A stretch of DNA of 64,000 bases from Megachile rotundata (GCF_050947335.1 NC_134993.1:16740001-16804000), one strand, 5' to 3'; shown: positions 1 to 12,930, counted from the stretch's first letter. Program-made: numbers and translations. The notes: generated from the sequence alone by a model not told the origin.

Positions 1-1276
1 ACCTGCGAGAGGGAGGAGCTGCGCTTCTCTTGGACGCGAGTCGCCAGACTGCGGATGTTTCTACGTTTATGATGTATCGATATGTGCCAAGTATACGCAA
101 ATCGTGTGATCTGTGTCACCGACAGACACGTCGGACTCACCGACCAGGCGCTTCTAATACGCGGACTTTCGGGATTTCGAAAATTCGCCAGCGTGTCACC
201 AAACCAAATTTCCAATTTTCTTCTTCTGGAAATTGGCTTTCCAACCGTATATGTACTCCCACACAGCTAATTTAATTTGACTAATCACGGAAACAGCCGA
301 TGCAGTTCCTTTTCTGCGAAGCGAAAACGTACAAAGTTTTAACTTATACAAAATACTAAATCACCCCAGTGTCGAATAAGACAGAGTCAATAATCTCTAT
401 GTAGAAATTATATACCGTCATAAAATCGCGAATGGATTTTTGACCCCAACCGATCGGACGTAGATCGTAAAACGCGAATTACCATCGAGACACGATAAAC
501 CGTGAATGTTTCTGGAAGTCCATCAAAACAAGCAGTGAATAAATAATTGATCGAGTTTCAACCGATCGATTTGCGACTATCGCTCTGGCTATAGACGCTG
601 GGCGTCTATACGGTTGCATTTTTGATGCTGCACCGCGATATCGGTCAGTTACTTTTCCCTTCGAACGTAAAGTAGGTTCCGTTGCATTCTTTAGCGTGCA
701 TTCGTTCGATCATTTTCAAGGAACGTTCGTGTCAACGATCTGTCAACGAAAAAAAGCATCAATAGCTTTTCTGCGTAGAGAACGAGAGGAGCTTGAAACG
801 TGACCGATGGAAACGGGGCGATGAGTCGCTGCTTCTCCTTGGGCGTTTTTATATAACAGAAATCAATTAATCGATCATCCGATATCGTGGCACGCAACCA
901 CGGGAAATAATCACGCGTTCCCTTCCCCGACGATCCACGACGGCAGAAAAAGAAAGAGGCTACAAAGCGCCACGGTACACCCTCATTATTAAAATAACTC
1001 GCCGCGAGGACGCTCGCGAACGATCCGAAGCATAACTTCGCTTCCCGAAAACAATTCCTTCGTCATGTTCGAACGTTTCGTTAAACCAGTGATAGCCAGA
1101 ACGAGAAATTCGTAAGCAACTCACGGCCAACTCCGAGCACGGGCCGGGCTGCTACGGGAGAAATATTTCATTTCGTATTTCTCTATTCTTTTTCTCTACT
1201 TAGTTATTCGCTAATTTGGAAATTTGCAAATGCGTTAATTGGATCATTCAGTAATTTGAATCCGAAAGAAGTATAA
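1..1276. other. Non-coding, no gene recognised
   Basis: AT-rich DNA with frequent TCGA/CGA steps and only short, overlapping open frames on both strands (81 residues at most). None has a recognisable motif, convincing codon pattern or good splice context. It may be intergenic or part of an intron of a gene to the left. Confidence 0.4.
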
Positions 1277-1716
1277 CTAATGCACTTGCACGTGCGATAC
1301 GCGTATACATCACCCACGAACGAGGTCAGCGTTCCACTCCGAAGAGATGTAAAATAGTATCAATCTTCCTCCGGGCTTATTTTGCACGAAAAATATTAAG
1401 AGATCAGCTAAAAGTTAGAGCAACTATCTTGTAAGAAGAGTGCTAATATAGGCATAGAAAGTTCCAACGCGTATCCGAACTCGACGTAACCGATGTAAAT
1501 CCACGTGTGATGCACGTACCCCTATCTGGGTCAGCATTCGACCCCGAACAGGCGAATTCGACATCCACGAGGCTCTCCGCAGGGAAACAGCGATCTTAGC
1601 AAATTCGAAGACTATAACTTTAAAAAGATCCAAAGTCTCTCTTAAACCGACATAAACGATGCACCACCACGTGCGATGCGCGTACTCCGAACGAGGTCAG
1701 GATTCAGCCCCGAATA
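1277..1716. repeat. Three degenerate copies of a CACGTG...GGTCAG module
   Basis: A module of about 60 bases occurs three times in the same orientation, at about 1281-1345, 1494-1551 and 1659-1716. Each copy has a CACGTG core (1289, 1502, 1668), then GAT-CG-GTA, then GGTCAG (1323, 1529, 1695) and a CCGAA end. CACGTG to GGTCAG is 34, 27 and 27 bases, and the copies start about 213 and 166 bases apart. CACGTG is a canonical E-box and AGGTCA-like sites are nuclear-receptor half-sites, but regulatory function is only inferred. Confidence 0.55.
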
Positions 1717-2247
1717 TCTAAAATGACCCTCGCGACCGTCGAAGAGCGTAGCGAAGATCGAAACTCGCGAGAGAGTTACATCACGAATGCCATAAAAATT
1801 CCATGGAGCTGACGGGAAGGTTCACGGTGTGTCCCAACGACCCAAAAATACGTACGAGTGAAAAATCACGGAGCGCAGCTGCAGCCAGGAAAGAAAACAC
1901 ACGTACACAGTCGCGCGAAAATAGAGCAAGAGCAGGATTCTAGAGCGGGTAGTGGCTCGCGTGTCGCCGAGCCGCGAAAGAGTAAGTTATCGAACGGTCG
2001 TTTCAGCATCCAGTCCGCTCGAAAATCCTCGTGCATGCTTGCACTTTTGTAGGGCAGAGAGAAGGTGGCTAGAGCAGTGGCTCGCACTTCCGGTCGATCG
2101 ATCCGCGCGTAGGCCACCGACACGTGCGGCACTCTCCGCGACGGATACGCGTCGCGCACTGTCTTACGCACTCTACGCTGCGTTTTCTTCTTTCCGCGCG
2201 CACGTGCGTCGTGCACGACACTTGTCAGCGCACCGCTCGAATCGCAG

Positions 2248-2300
2248 TTGCGCCACACTGCACACACGCGCGCACACACACGGACACACGCACGGATACG
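2248..2300. repeat. CA-rich microsatellite-like tract
   Basis: Interrupted CA/CG dinucleotide run (CACACACGCGCGCACACACA-like) inside the GC-rich island. It creates spurious Thr/His/Ala-rich open frames on both strands. Confidence 0.7.
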
Positions 2301-2460
2301 TGCGCGATCGGCACGTCCACACACGATCAGAAGCTGTGCAACTCGCGTTAACCAGGACGACGGGGATGATGCGTACCGTGCCGTCGTATCGCGTCGAGAC
2401 GCTTCGGCATCGAGGAGCCACCGTGGACGCGTCGTTCTACCTCGAACACACCGCTTCCAC

Positions 2461-2483
2461 TCGTCGTCGTCGTCGCCGTCGTT
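2461..2483. repeat. CGT trinucleotide microsatellite
   Basis: Five or more CGT/TCG units with one interruption. In one frame they encode a poly-Arg run that should not be taken as protein. Confidence 0.7.
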
Positions 2484-2830
2484 CGTGCGCGTTTAATTTT
2501 TGATCGATCGCCGTTTGCGCTTTACTTTCGACGAAGATTTTCGGGGACACTTGCGTCGTCGACGTACACGCACCGTGAATACGGGAACGTGCGTCAGGGT
2601 GGTGGCATGATTGCGACTATCCAGCTCGTCGCGAGCCGCTGTCGGCGCTGCCCTCGACGCCGGCGTCGTGGCGCCTCGAGTAGAACGCTCTCTAGGACAC
2701 ATGCGCTGCTCGATACCGATGGCCGCGATTCGCTGGACGACGATGCCTGCCTCGGGCGGGATCCGCTCGACTGAGCCGCGTCTTCGATACGCTTCTTCTC
2801 CTTTTTTCTGCGGTTTAGGAAACCGCATTT

Positions 2831-3949
2831 AGGACTTTACTTTACCGAGGCACGATCTCGATGCCTTCCCGAGCCTTGGGAAAGAAACTACTATCGTTTG
2901 TCCTCTATGTTATCTTAAATATTTTCAGTACTTCTCTATAGAAAAGTACGCAACTCAATTGCGAACACAAAAATTCAACTGAACCCTCTTCGTTTCAATT
3001 GTCCAATATGAAATATCATTTTTCCTCGAATCGTAGTTTCACCATCGCACTCTGTTTCCCAAAACTTTTCAAGCTCCCAAAGTTGCAGAAACTGAAGTAT
3101 TCACGAAGTCGTTGAAAAGTTTTCGACAGTTCCTCGTTGCGCTCCGCTGCTACACCGTGATCGAATGAAATGCAACTCCCAAAGAAACTTGCAGCTGTAT
3201 GAACAGGAATGTAGAACAGAGAAGAAGGTAGAATATATTTATTCGCGCTTTGGTTAAATAATGTGGTAGGAATGTAGGGTCGAATATGGTTGGAAAATCG
3301 AGGCGTGGCTAGCTGTGGCGGAAAATCGAAGGCAACCACTTTTGCACGTGATATAATACGCCTGGTAGAATTGGAAACAAACCTCGTCCATCCTTTTCGA
3401 GGACACGATACGTCGAATCAACAGCCCAGATTTTTCTGTCTATATGTATAATCAATCATATCCAGTATTACGCACAAGAGAGAACCGATGTCATGATCAG
3501 AGTGGAGTACCCCTCAATCATTATTCAGCGTTTATTTTGTGTTCGAAGATCTCTTTTCCGTTGAAGGAAGGAAGATTTATAAATGGTACCCGGTTCGTAT
3601 CCATATTTTGTTACGTGATTCTTCTCTTATGCAAGTAACTCCTTTTAAAGTATCGACAAGTTGAACGATTCGGTGATCAATAGTACTGCAAATTTAGCCC
3701 AATCGACTGGTCATTTCAAAATCTGAAAATTTTCAAGTCCAGAAAGTTGCCCCTATACTTTTAAATTTTGTACCAATGGACGCCTTCGAAAGAGTGCTAC
3801 TATCGTCATCTATCAGCAAGCTGGTGAATCGTCGATACGAAAAATTACTTTGGAAATGTAATGCATTTCAGTCGATACAATAATACTTTCGTTAGGAGAC
3901 AATCGTAAAATCAAAATTACAGTTATAATTCACGTTTTTCTGTTTTCAG
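2831..3949. other. Non-coding stretch, presumed 5' intron of the cytochrome b5 gene
   Basis: AT-rich, with no open frame that resembles a gene. It ends in a polypyrimidine-rich acceptor (TTTTTCTGTTTTCAG) at 3949. A short GGAATTTGGAAATTT-type repeat fragment lies near 3715-3770. Confidence 0.35.
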
Positions 3950-4100
3950 ATGACCGTCCATTTGTTGAGTTAATACCGACCGTACAAATGCAGTCGAGCG
4001 ATCGTTGCTGAAATGCGGAACAAGAATTGGTCTTGAAAAATGCGTTCCAAGTGAAGTCTGTGGAGCGCGTTGCGAGCGCAGTAGTGCGAGTCAGCGATCG
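3950..4100 (+). other. Probable non-coding 5' exon with four short upstream ORFs
   Basis: A strong acceptor (polypyrimidine tract plus CAG, ending at 3949) and a consensus donor (GTGAGT at 4101) bracket a GC-richer 151-base block. All three frames contain stops, so it cannot be an internal coding exon. It fits a 5' UTR exon splicing to the acceptor at 6592, just ahead of the cytochrome b5 start. It contains four ATGs, each closed within 5 to 8 codons (starting at 3950, 3988, 4013 and 4040), which would lower or regulate translation. Exon status is inferred from splice signals only. Confidence 0.4.
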
Positions 4101-6592
4101 GTGAGTCGCATGTTTTACTGTCCCTCCACTTCCCATCACGTAGTAGGACGAATGGTTCAAAGCAACACGGGAACTTGTATTTTTATTGTTAGAAGCATCG
4201 TGAAAATTGTTTCTTTACGTAAACGAATAACGATTCAATTTTACTTATATAGAAATGTCTACCATCTATATGTTCCGATTGACACCGAAATTGAAAGTTT
4301 ATGTAATTAATACAAAAGCTAAGAATGTCCGAATAATCGCAAAATTTCGTGAGTGATTTTCGTGAGGCTTTGCGTCGAAGAAAGAAGAGGCTATATGTCG
4401 AAGAGCCCCGGCAAAATGTATCGCACGACAGAAGCATAATAAAATTTTAGTATTCAGTACCTCTAATCTATTTTAAGAAATTGTAGTCGGTAGTAGTAAA
4501 GCAGGTTATCGCTAGATGGAACAAACGATATAGTTCTGTATCGATTACTTTAGAATTTAGTTTTAATTTCGGATTTCATTACTGCATTTCCCTCTATAAT
4601 TTTCATTGATACATCTTTCTTCGAACATTATCAGTTCATTCGAATTCCGTTCATCGATTGTTGGCAAAGCTGATATCTTCCATAACGACAAACGATCATA
4701 TCGACTTTAAATATAGTTGCATTAGAATCATTCATCGATACAGTAGGTGCGAAGAATATAAAATTTCACTTTTTACTAAGAAATATTATAACTTTCCTAC
4801 TGAAATTTCGACTTCTGAATTTTTAAATATATAAGGTATGCATGTACACACGATGAGTATAATTTAAACAAAAGTAAAAAGATAGTAGCAATCGCGATAG
4901 CATAAAATAACGATGAATTATCTTAAATAAATTATGCAGCTTTACGAACGTATGTTAGTTATTAGTTTTTCAAATGTCTCAAATGATAAGAAACTCAGAA
5001 GACAGCAAGAACACGCATGTAACCAATGAACGGGTTTATGTGGATCGAGTTTCAACCGGTAATAGAATTATTTTCCTATGTGTAGTGGGGAATCGATTTC
5101 CAGCAAAGGTTCAGTATTTCGTGCAATGTTCCTTCGATAAGAAGGTAACTCGAGAGTCAAAGGGAAATGGACAAAAACTCCGAGGAGCAACGAAAGTAAT
5201 TACTCTTCTCGAATTTAGTGATTTTTCTTAGTGCTTGATCTTTCGATTACGTCAGTTATTGCAAAATGGTAAATATGTTCGATACAATTCAGGTTTACGG
5301 TGCAAAATCGATGGTAATCGAGTCGAAGAAAATTTTTTCTAATGTCGGTTGAGGAGATGGCAATTTAAAATATTTTTCGGGCTTCGACAGTTTAAATTTC
5401 TGAAGTTTTTGAATTCTAAATTTTGATAATTCTTTCTAAAAATGGGGAAAGTCCCGTTCTATATTTATTAAAATATATCGCAACAAGAGATTGAAGTTTC
5501 AATATCAAGTGTATTACTATCGCTTCGTGATTAACGCACGTCAGCATTTTATTACCGTAAGTGTTATTACGTGTTTCATCAGACAGAATTTTTCTCGGAA
5601 TCTTTTACCATTTCTCCTATCTGCCTAAATATTATGTAACTTCACCGATTGATAAGCGAGCTATTAGCATCTATGAAACATATGACTATGCGTAGAAACT
5701 TAAATTAATGAAATTTATAGTTTTTAAGTGGTATTTTTCAAGATTTCAGAGTCACAGAGAACAAGATATCAAATTTTTGGTTGATTTAGATGGCTGAACG
5801 GCACTCGATAGTAGCCACAAAATAATCGCTTTATCTAATCTATTTGAAATATGTACTATCTTCATTGATCTATGGGTCTGTGGTTCATTGATTATTGATT
5901 TATTTCAAACGAAAAGATCACACACACGCGTTCACTGGTTACATGCGATCGTAAATTTGCAGCAGACGTAATCGCTGCAATGCATAAAATTATACAAGCA
6001 AATTTATCCGCTAATCACATTCGAAACATTCTGTAGAATAATCTCTTGTAGATTTTCCTTTTTTACCAATTAAGTCTTGTATCAGTTAAATGACCTGTAT
6101 ATTTATTTAATACATACTCGTCTCGCGGTCAAAAAGAAACCGGGGTCAGCAAACCTCGTATTCGATAACCTCTGATCCAGTGAAATTCGTGAAGTTTTAC
6201 CGATCTTGAAGACAGTCTGAAACTGTACGCTGCCTAAACGAAATGTGTCTTGCGTCTTCTCCATCGATCTTCATCCATTATTGGACCTATCGAATGTCTC
6301 TAACGGCTCGAATTCATATCGAAGTACTACATTCAATCTTTCATCATCCCGGAGAGTGATTTTACGGTAATTGTTCAAGCTGACCAACCACCGTGAAATT
6401 TATCCTCGATCTTTCTCTTCTTCCGCATTTTCGTTCAGGTATTGAGCATACAGGAATTTGGAAATTTAAACTCATAAATCGATATTCGATTAGCACAATC
6501 TCCAATCCACGTCATCTCTAATGGCTCTACTAACATTATCCCCGTTGGGCCAGAATTATCGAAAGGCACGTTCTTAATCATTTTCTTTTCAG
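4101..6592. other. Presumed intron of the cytochrome b5 gene
   Basis: AT-rich and without convincing coding frames. It starts at a GTGAGT donor and ends in ATTTTCTTTTCAG at 6592. Degenerate GGAATTTGGAAATTT-type repeats occur near 5380-5440 and 6440-6470. Confidence 0.4.
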
Positions 6593-6605
6593 ACGAAAGG
6601 ACACT

Positions 6606-7073
6606 ATGGATCTCCTAAGTCCCGCCTTTCGGTCCCTGAAGCTGAGGGACTCCGCGCCACAAGATCGCTTTCTGGATTTGGACCAACGCAACACGATCAA
6701 TCTTGACGAAACGGTGACAGAATCTCGAAGAAAGTCGTGGCAGAACAAGGAAGACTCGCAACGCGCGAACAGAGAGGAGCAGAAGTTACTGAGGACGATC
6801 AATCTGGACGAAGTTGCCTGGCACGACACTCATGATAATTGCTGGATAGTTGTGCATGACTTCGTGTACGATTGCACCGAGTTCCTGAAGAACCATCCTG
6901 GTGGATCGGACGTTATTTTGGAGTACGCTGGTAGAGATGCAACCTTGGCTTTTATAGGCACTGGACATTCCAGTGTTGCTAAACAAAGCTTGGAGAGATA
7001 TCTGATCGGAGAACTTCCGCCCGAAGAGAGGATCTTTCGTGTACCAAATGGTGTCAAGATTTCTGGATTTTAA
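6606..7073 (+). CDS. Cytochrome b5 heme-binding domain protein
   Basis: A complete 155-residue single-exon coding sequence. Cytochrome b5 domains bind heme through two histidines and pass electrons to desaturases, hydroxylases or other reductases. Residues about 68-140 form the domain: EVAWHD-x-HDNCWIVV, then the hallmark HPGG at 97-100, then GTGHSS with H121. H97 and H121 are the predicted axial heme ligands. There is no hydrophobic C-terminal tail (it ends KISGF), so unlike ER-anchored b5 it should be soluble. The first 65 residues are a charged extension not usual in short b5 proteins, and the phrase TINLDE occurs twice (30-35 and 64-69). The start is the first ATG after a good acceptor (TTTTCTTTTCAG, 6592), 13 bases downstream. 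The next gene (- strand, 14848-19127) converges on it. The family call is secure; the exact subfamily and partner are not. Confidence 0.93.
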   Translation: MDLLSPAFRSLKLRDSAPQDRFLDLDQRNTINLDETVTESRRKSWQNKEDSQRANREEQKLLRTINLDEVAWHDTHDNCWIVVHDFVYDCTEFLKNHPGGSDVILEYAGRDATLAFIGTGHSSVAKQSLERYLIGELPPEERIFRVPNGVKISGF

Positions 7074-7648
7074 TATCGAAGAATATTCGTGCTGCAGTGT
7101 TCAAGGACACTCGCTTAAACCGCGATATCGCGTGATCGAGTATTTAAAAATTTGTTTCTCCGAGAATGGCAACAAGTTGTTTATTCGGTTAGCTCAGATT
7201 TATGTAACTCAAAGTAGATGCGTAGCGTAAGAAACTTAATGTCCGTCAATTTATACAATAGGATGAAATAGGTTAGATACACTTTTTACTTCACTGCGGA
7301 TTTCATTCCGTGTCGCTGCCGTCCCTTCGCACGTTACATTCCAGACAGTTTACATACGCTAACATTTCAGTGTTCGCATTTGCTTTGATGTACGCATCTT
7401 GTAAATTGAGTGCTAGAGACCGTATACAGAGGTTAGGTGCAAATAATGATATTTAGAGAAGAATCTTCTTTACTAGATCATGGTAATTCTCGTTAACGCC
7501 GTAATATCATCCTTGAGTGCTGTCTTCATTATTATTGTATACCGATATAATTTAAGAAGCTAGCATATTAGATGTTCATGTAATTATTATTGGGTCATGC
7601 ATGGCTCAGTATTACGCTATTTAAGAATCAACAGCATTACCACAAGAA

Positions 7649-7654
7649 ATAAAT
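7649..7654 (+). terminator. Candidate poly-A signal of the cytochrome b5 gene
   Basis: AATAAA overlapping a second copy (AAATAAATAAG) 576 bases after the stop, in AT-rich DNA followed by a T/G-rich stretch. It is the first well-placed signal downstream. Confidence 0.45.
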
Positions 7655-10600
7655 AAGTTATTTATCATGTGTATTTGGTGATTTCTAACATTACCTACAC
7701 AACATATTTTACCCAAGTCTTGATCTACCTTGTTGCAAAAATTATTTTAATTTTCTAAGTTAAGTGAACCACACGCGGTTAAAAAATCGATAACAGTATA
7801 TTCCCATTATGTTATCAGCGACAAACCTTCAGAAATTCAATAATGCCATGCTACTGCATTGTATCATAGCATTAATTAGCGATTAATAGTAACGTCAACA
7901 ATGCAATTGCAATTTCGATATCAGACGATTACGAGCGTACGCGTGGCGTGTTTGCGCGTGCCCGCGTCATCTGGGACGTGCCCTCGTTTAATCAACAAAT
8001 GGAATTTCATTGATATCCGTTACGCGTAGAAAATTTCAGCAATCGAGGAGATTAGCTTTAATTATACTCGTGTACCGCTCGATACGGATTGCTGTAGCGA
8101 ACCAGAAGAAATAGCGTTCGATTGTTGCAAAACTTATCGTACGGTGCAATTTGCCCGAGGGAAGTCTACAAGAACGTTCGTAGTTTACGGTATGTTTAAA
8201 GAAACTCGAGAATGTTGAAACGAAGTTTTCGAGAGCACGGTCTCGGTTGAATCGACGTCTTACATAGGAGGAACTGTCCAGTCTATTGCTAGAGGTGTTT
8301 CATTCTTTAATTAGACACCGTGAAATTAGATACGTTCGCTGTGTCTGCGGTCGTAGTCTCAGGTATTTCAGTCACACCTCCGCGGTCATTTTACACGGTT
8401 GCATCCGCTTGCTCCTTTGTATTTAACGTCTAATTATGAGTAATCTTTTACTGCGCTTCTACTTCGTAAGATTAACTTACCTTCGTAATTTGCGAAAATA
8501 TATTTAAAAGGACAGGGATAAAGATTTAAATAATAAGATACATTTGATATTTTTTTACACCGGTACATTATATTTCTTGGTCCTCTAAACATTCATAATA
8601 TACACAACATACAATACAACATAGCGATTCAGCTTTTAGTTCCTCGTTAATGCGGTACCGACAGAATATTATTAATTAATTTTCACTGCGTCGCTTGTTC
8701 TCCCGTCACTGTTTCGGTTCTCCATTTTGTTTTTTAATTATCTATAATGTGTCATCGTACTCGACGACAGGAGAAATACGTAAACGACACACACGGAAAA
8801 TTAATAACACGAGATACACACCGTGACTGAGAAAAATATTTCTATGCCGTAGCAACGCATCTACGGAGATACCATCGTTATCTTTTATTTCCTTCGCAAC
8901 GCTACGTTTTTCGTTTTTATTTTTATTAAACGAGCCTGGCCAACTCGTGTCTTTATTTCAATGGGCTTCTGGACCATTCGTCTTCGGATTATGGGGTTAG
9001 GTCGAATTTCACTCAATGGCAAAATTTTCTTCTTTTACTTACTAACTGCAACATTTTTGTCCTCTCGAACGTTCTTTTATTTAGAAAATTAACAAAACCG
9101 GAGAAAATATTTGTTTAAATTTGGCTACGGCTGTGGAAGAAATTATTTACATTGCCCAGAGCGATATAATAACTGCTCCGGAAGTATTCTCGAGTTGCCC
9201 AGGCCGGTCGTAGACTTTCTATCGAAACATCGGGATAAACCTCGTATAAGAACGCCATAAGTTTAATGTCTACATTTTAATTTGCACTCGTTTTATCGTC
9301 ACTTTGATAAATCAATAATATTTGGTGCCTTTAAACGAAGTTTAACCAAATATCGTTCCACCGTGTCGTTTCCGATTTTTCCGATTCGAGAATCGCGAAC
9401 GTAAAAGCTAAAATTCCAACGCAAACAATCGATCATAGCCGTTTGCAAACAAATCGTAATCGCGACGATTTCGCATAGCAACATTGACGTTCGCGCTGAT
9501 AACGTTCCCGCGATGCAACTTTTTGGAAAAATCGTAAACAACGAGTTACGCACGGTGCAAAAACAAGAAGACAAAATATCGCCATTCGCAAAAACCATCC
9601 TTCTGTTTTTCAACAGAATGGGCAAATGAGATAACCTTTGTTGACAAACAATATCGATTGCACAAGGTGGATGAAAACAATTCGATTTTTACCGAGACTC
9701 CGTAACACCTTTTTCTTTTCTGACGAAAGCAACTTAATTTTATTCTATTTTAATCAAATCCACGAACTGCGTGGCAACGTTTGAAAATGATACGTGCATT
9801 AGATACCTAATTGCGGATTAATTAACATTCGAGCGTTTAACTTTTCGAAGTTGGATTCAATTTTTCAAACACGCAAGTTCCCGAGTTTTAATCCGCGCGT
9901 AGCGAAACCTACGAATTATTAAAATTGATCGTTCCTTGGCAGTTCTAGGTTCCGTTTCTGTTGCTATCGTTACGGTGGAAATATTCGTTTCATTCTTATT
10001 ACCATTTTGTCGAATCGACAGATGTGCGTTTAGACATACACGTGACATCTGACATATTACGCGTTAGATGTTCACGAGACGATGACAATCGTTATATACA
10101 ATAATGAATTACGTTTCACGTATCCTTAACCGTTATCGTAATATCCGCCTCGTACCGTTTCGATCGTTCATGGTTCACAACATGATTTCGTTAAATCTCT
10201 CTTCTTTATTTAAATCCGACTATGAATTTTAATATTTAACACTTTTATGGCCACACACTATGCACGTAATTTCACGATTCTTTTTTCTATTTATAATTAC
10301 AGTATCGTTAACTTTGTATTTCACAATTGAAACGATCATTTTTCATATATGTAATTCGTACATGATATACTAAGTATAATCAGAAATGTAAAAATCGCGA
10401 CAGCGGCCATTAAAGTGTTCAGGGGCCATTTTACATACACGAACTTTGCGAGAATATATTGTTAGGTAGGTTTTCACGATAAGTGTCTACGATCGAAATT
10501 ATCCCTGCCTGCAAGGTATCTCATTTCATGAGAATCTCGTTTGATAAAAAATGATATGATAAACGAAAAAGAAGCTTCGTTAAAAAAAAAATGTTTCGAA

Positions 10601-12689
10601 TGCCCTAACTTTTGCTCATACTTTGAACACGTAAAATAGCCCCGATCGAATGTTAACCCTAGGAATTTGCATTCCGTGAGTTGCAATTGACTGAAATCAA
10701 TATTAAACATAATATTCTTATAATAAATCGATTTAATAATTAAATCGTGCTTTATACTGGTTCATTAAGTGAAATTATAATATAATTTTCGAGGATTCCA
10801 GCTCACCGAAAGTGAGAACAGCTTAAAAACAGCACTCGATTATTTACAACAATTGATCCTGAAAGCGGAACGCGTTTCAACGAAGAAGAACAGAGTGTTT
10901 GCACTGGAAAATGCAAATGGGGGAACTTTTTCATTTTCTAATTACACTTAGAAATCGGAACGCTGTTCTACGGAGCGTGTGAACGCGCTACGCTCTACGC
11001 TTTTAACACGCCATTTTATTATTTTTTTATCTCTTTGCAACACCAACATTTACACTCTACTTACTGTATTTTTTTTATTTCGTTTTTCGTTTTTTCTTTG
11101 TCTGTTTGTTCTTAGTGTGTCGTTTAAGACAGCCTAGATTCGTGGGGGTCGAAATCGCCTAGAGCGTGAACCTTACTTAATTACAGTGTCTTCCTATATG
11201 GCTCTAATACGATACGTCGAGTGGCTCGATCGTTTCACACGGTTAATTGCTGTAATTACGACGAGAATCATGATTACGGTTATGGGGCTATTAACCCTTT
11301 CGCTGCGGTGTCCTCTGTTTCCGGTGGTGTTTCTCCATTGTTCCTTGGAAAACTCGATAATTGTGTCGCTTATTTTTAACATCGTATAACTCGTCTTTCA
11401 AAATTAGAATGATTCACACGGTCTCACAAAAATTCTGATTCGATCGTGTCGAAAAAAAGCAACTTTGCCTTTGAAAAAGTAAATTTCGAAATCTTTCAAT
11501 TAATAAATACAATTGTTGATGTCGGTAAAGTTATTATTATTATACTATTTATTTATTTATCTATAAATATCGTTGTTATAATTGTATATAGTTAGCGACG
11601 TTTATTACCGAAACTGTTTCTTCAAATGTATTTATCATGTACGCTCGGTGAAAGGAAAAATGCTTGTACAGGTGTCCAAAGAAGAATAATTGTTAAAAGA
11701 AATCGGGAATACATTTAATTGACTTAAATCCTGTAATTTACAAGTCGCAACGAAAGGATCAATTATGCTCGGTTCGCGTAGATGTCTCGATTTCTTAATC
11801 GAATCGGTTACCTGGCATTCGTGTCGTGTGCTTTCTGATTAATGAATAAAGTTAACCCTTAATTAACTCGTACAACAAAGCGCCACTTATCTCTACGTCG
11901 TGATCATTCTAGTCATTTATCTCCAACAAAAAGTCTTGTAATTAAGTTAGTACTACTATTTTCCTTGGACAACTGGCGTTTGTGAAATTTATTGCTGAAT
12001 TAACGAGAATACTTTCGTTTATGCGTACCAAAATATTCGCGCGATTTGTGAACGAAATTCACCCTAGAACGGTTGCAAAGTACGAAGAAGAAGTCAACGA
12101 GTTAACGTTTTTTACGTTATTCGTTGCTAATATCGCGTTAAATAAATCGAACACATTTGTGAAAGTAACTAGACAATTGGCGTTGCGTAATGGAACAATA
12201 AATGAAATGATATTGATGTTGAAATAGAATTGGAAATTACACGTTCGATAACCGATATTTCCTCCGTGTTTTACACTTAATTACACGTATATACAACAGG
12301 GCAGTAAAGATCAACGTGTCTGTCGCTATACTCTATAGAAATTTATATGTTCTCTTGTTTACCTTTCTCTTAGACACCCAATTAGTATTCTTATGTCGTG
12401 CGACAAGTTACATTCAATTACATCGCTTTCCAATGAGAAAAATAACCTTCTCGCGTTACACATCGAATTCTACGTATCGTTTCAATCTTGAACCAATGAA
12501 AATTAGCGAATCGTATTTGAGAAAACTTGAACAATGAAAATCACGTTCGTCGATACAATTATAATGAACACAGTGCCTCGTTTAAATTGATTGCGATAGC
12601 GATAGGCAGATCGAGTATAACCCTCGAGGAGTCCAACGGCGTGATTGGCATACACGCTGTGGATTCTGATGAGTTATCGGATTTATGCG

Positions 12690-12930
12690 GGATTTTCAAC
12701 ATTTTCAAATTTCCAAATTTCCAAATATCGAGTTATGCCAATCGGAGGATACTGGAATTGCGAAATATGGAAATTTCAAGATTCATCGGTTCCTGGAATT
12801 ATCTCGTTTTCACGGTATTATCGAATTACGAATATGAACTTTAGCGAATTCGAAGACGCAGGAATTTGGAAATTGAAAAGTTTGTAGATTTAGAAACGTA
12901 GACATTTGGAAATTAGTAAACTCAAAAGTT
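12690..12930. repeat. Degenerate GGAATTTGGAAATTTG-type repeat array
   Basis: AAATTTCCAAATTTCCAAATA and its complement form (GGAATTTGGAAATTGAAA and similar) recur here on both strands about every 15-30 bases. The motif makes false frames rich in Asn-Phe-Gln and Lys-Phe. Single or double copies of the same family lie near 1210, 3715, 5390, 6450, 15045-15105, 23555-23740, 24775-24860 and 58115-58165. Confidence 0.55.

Larger units (their letters stand above)
1858..2830. promoter_or_regulatory. GC- and CpG-rich island, possible promoter of the cytochrome b5 gene
   Basis: This block is clearly richer in G+C and CpG than its surroundings and holds several long overlapping open frames on both strands. 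That is what stop-poor GC-rich DNA gives by chance; none looks like a known protein. A fair splice donor (GTAAGT) starts at 1982, so a non-coding first exon ending at 1981 could splice to the exon at 3950-4100 and then to the cytochrome b5 coding exon. It could equally be the promoter of a gene leaving the window to the left. Confidence 0.35.

Noticed and set aside
1866..2503. Overlapping frames of 152 (-) and 183 (+) residues
   Set aside because: Both are by-products of GC-rich CA- and CGT-repeat DNA, with Arg/Thr/His-rich sequence and no motif.
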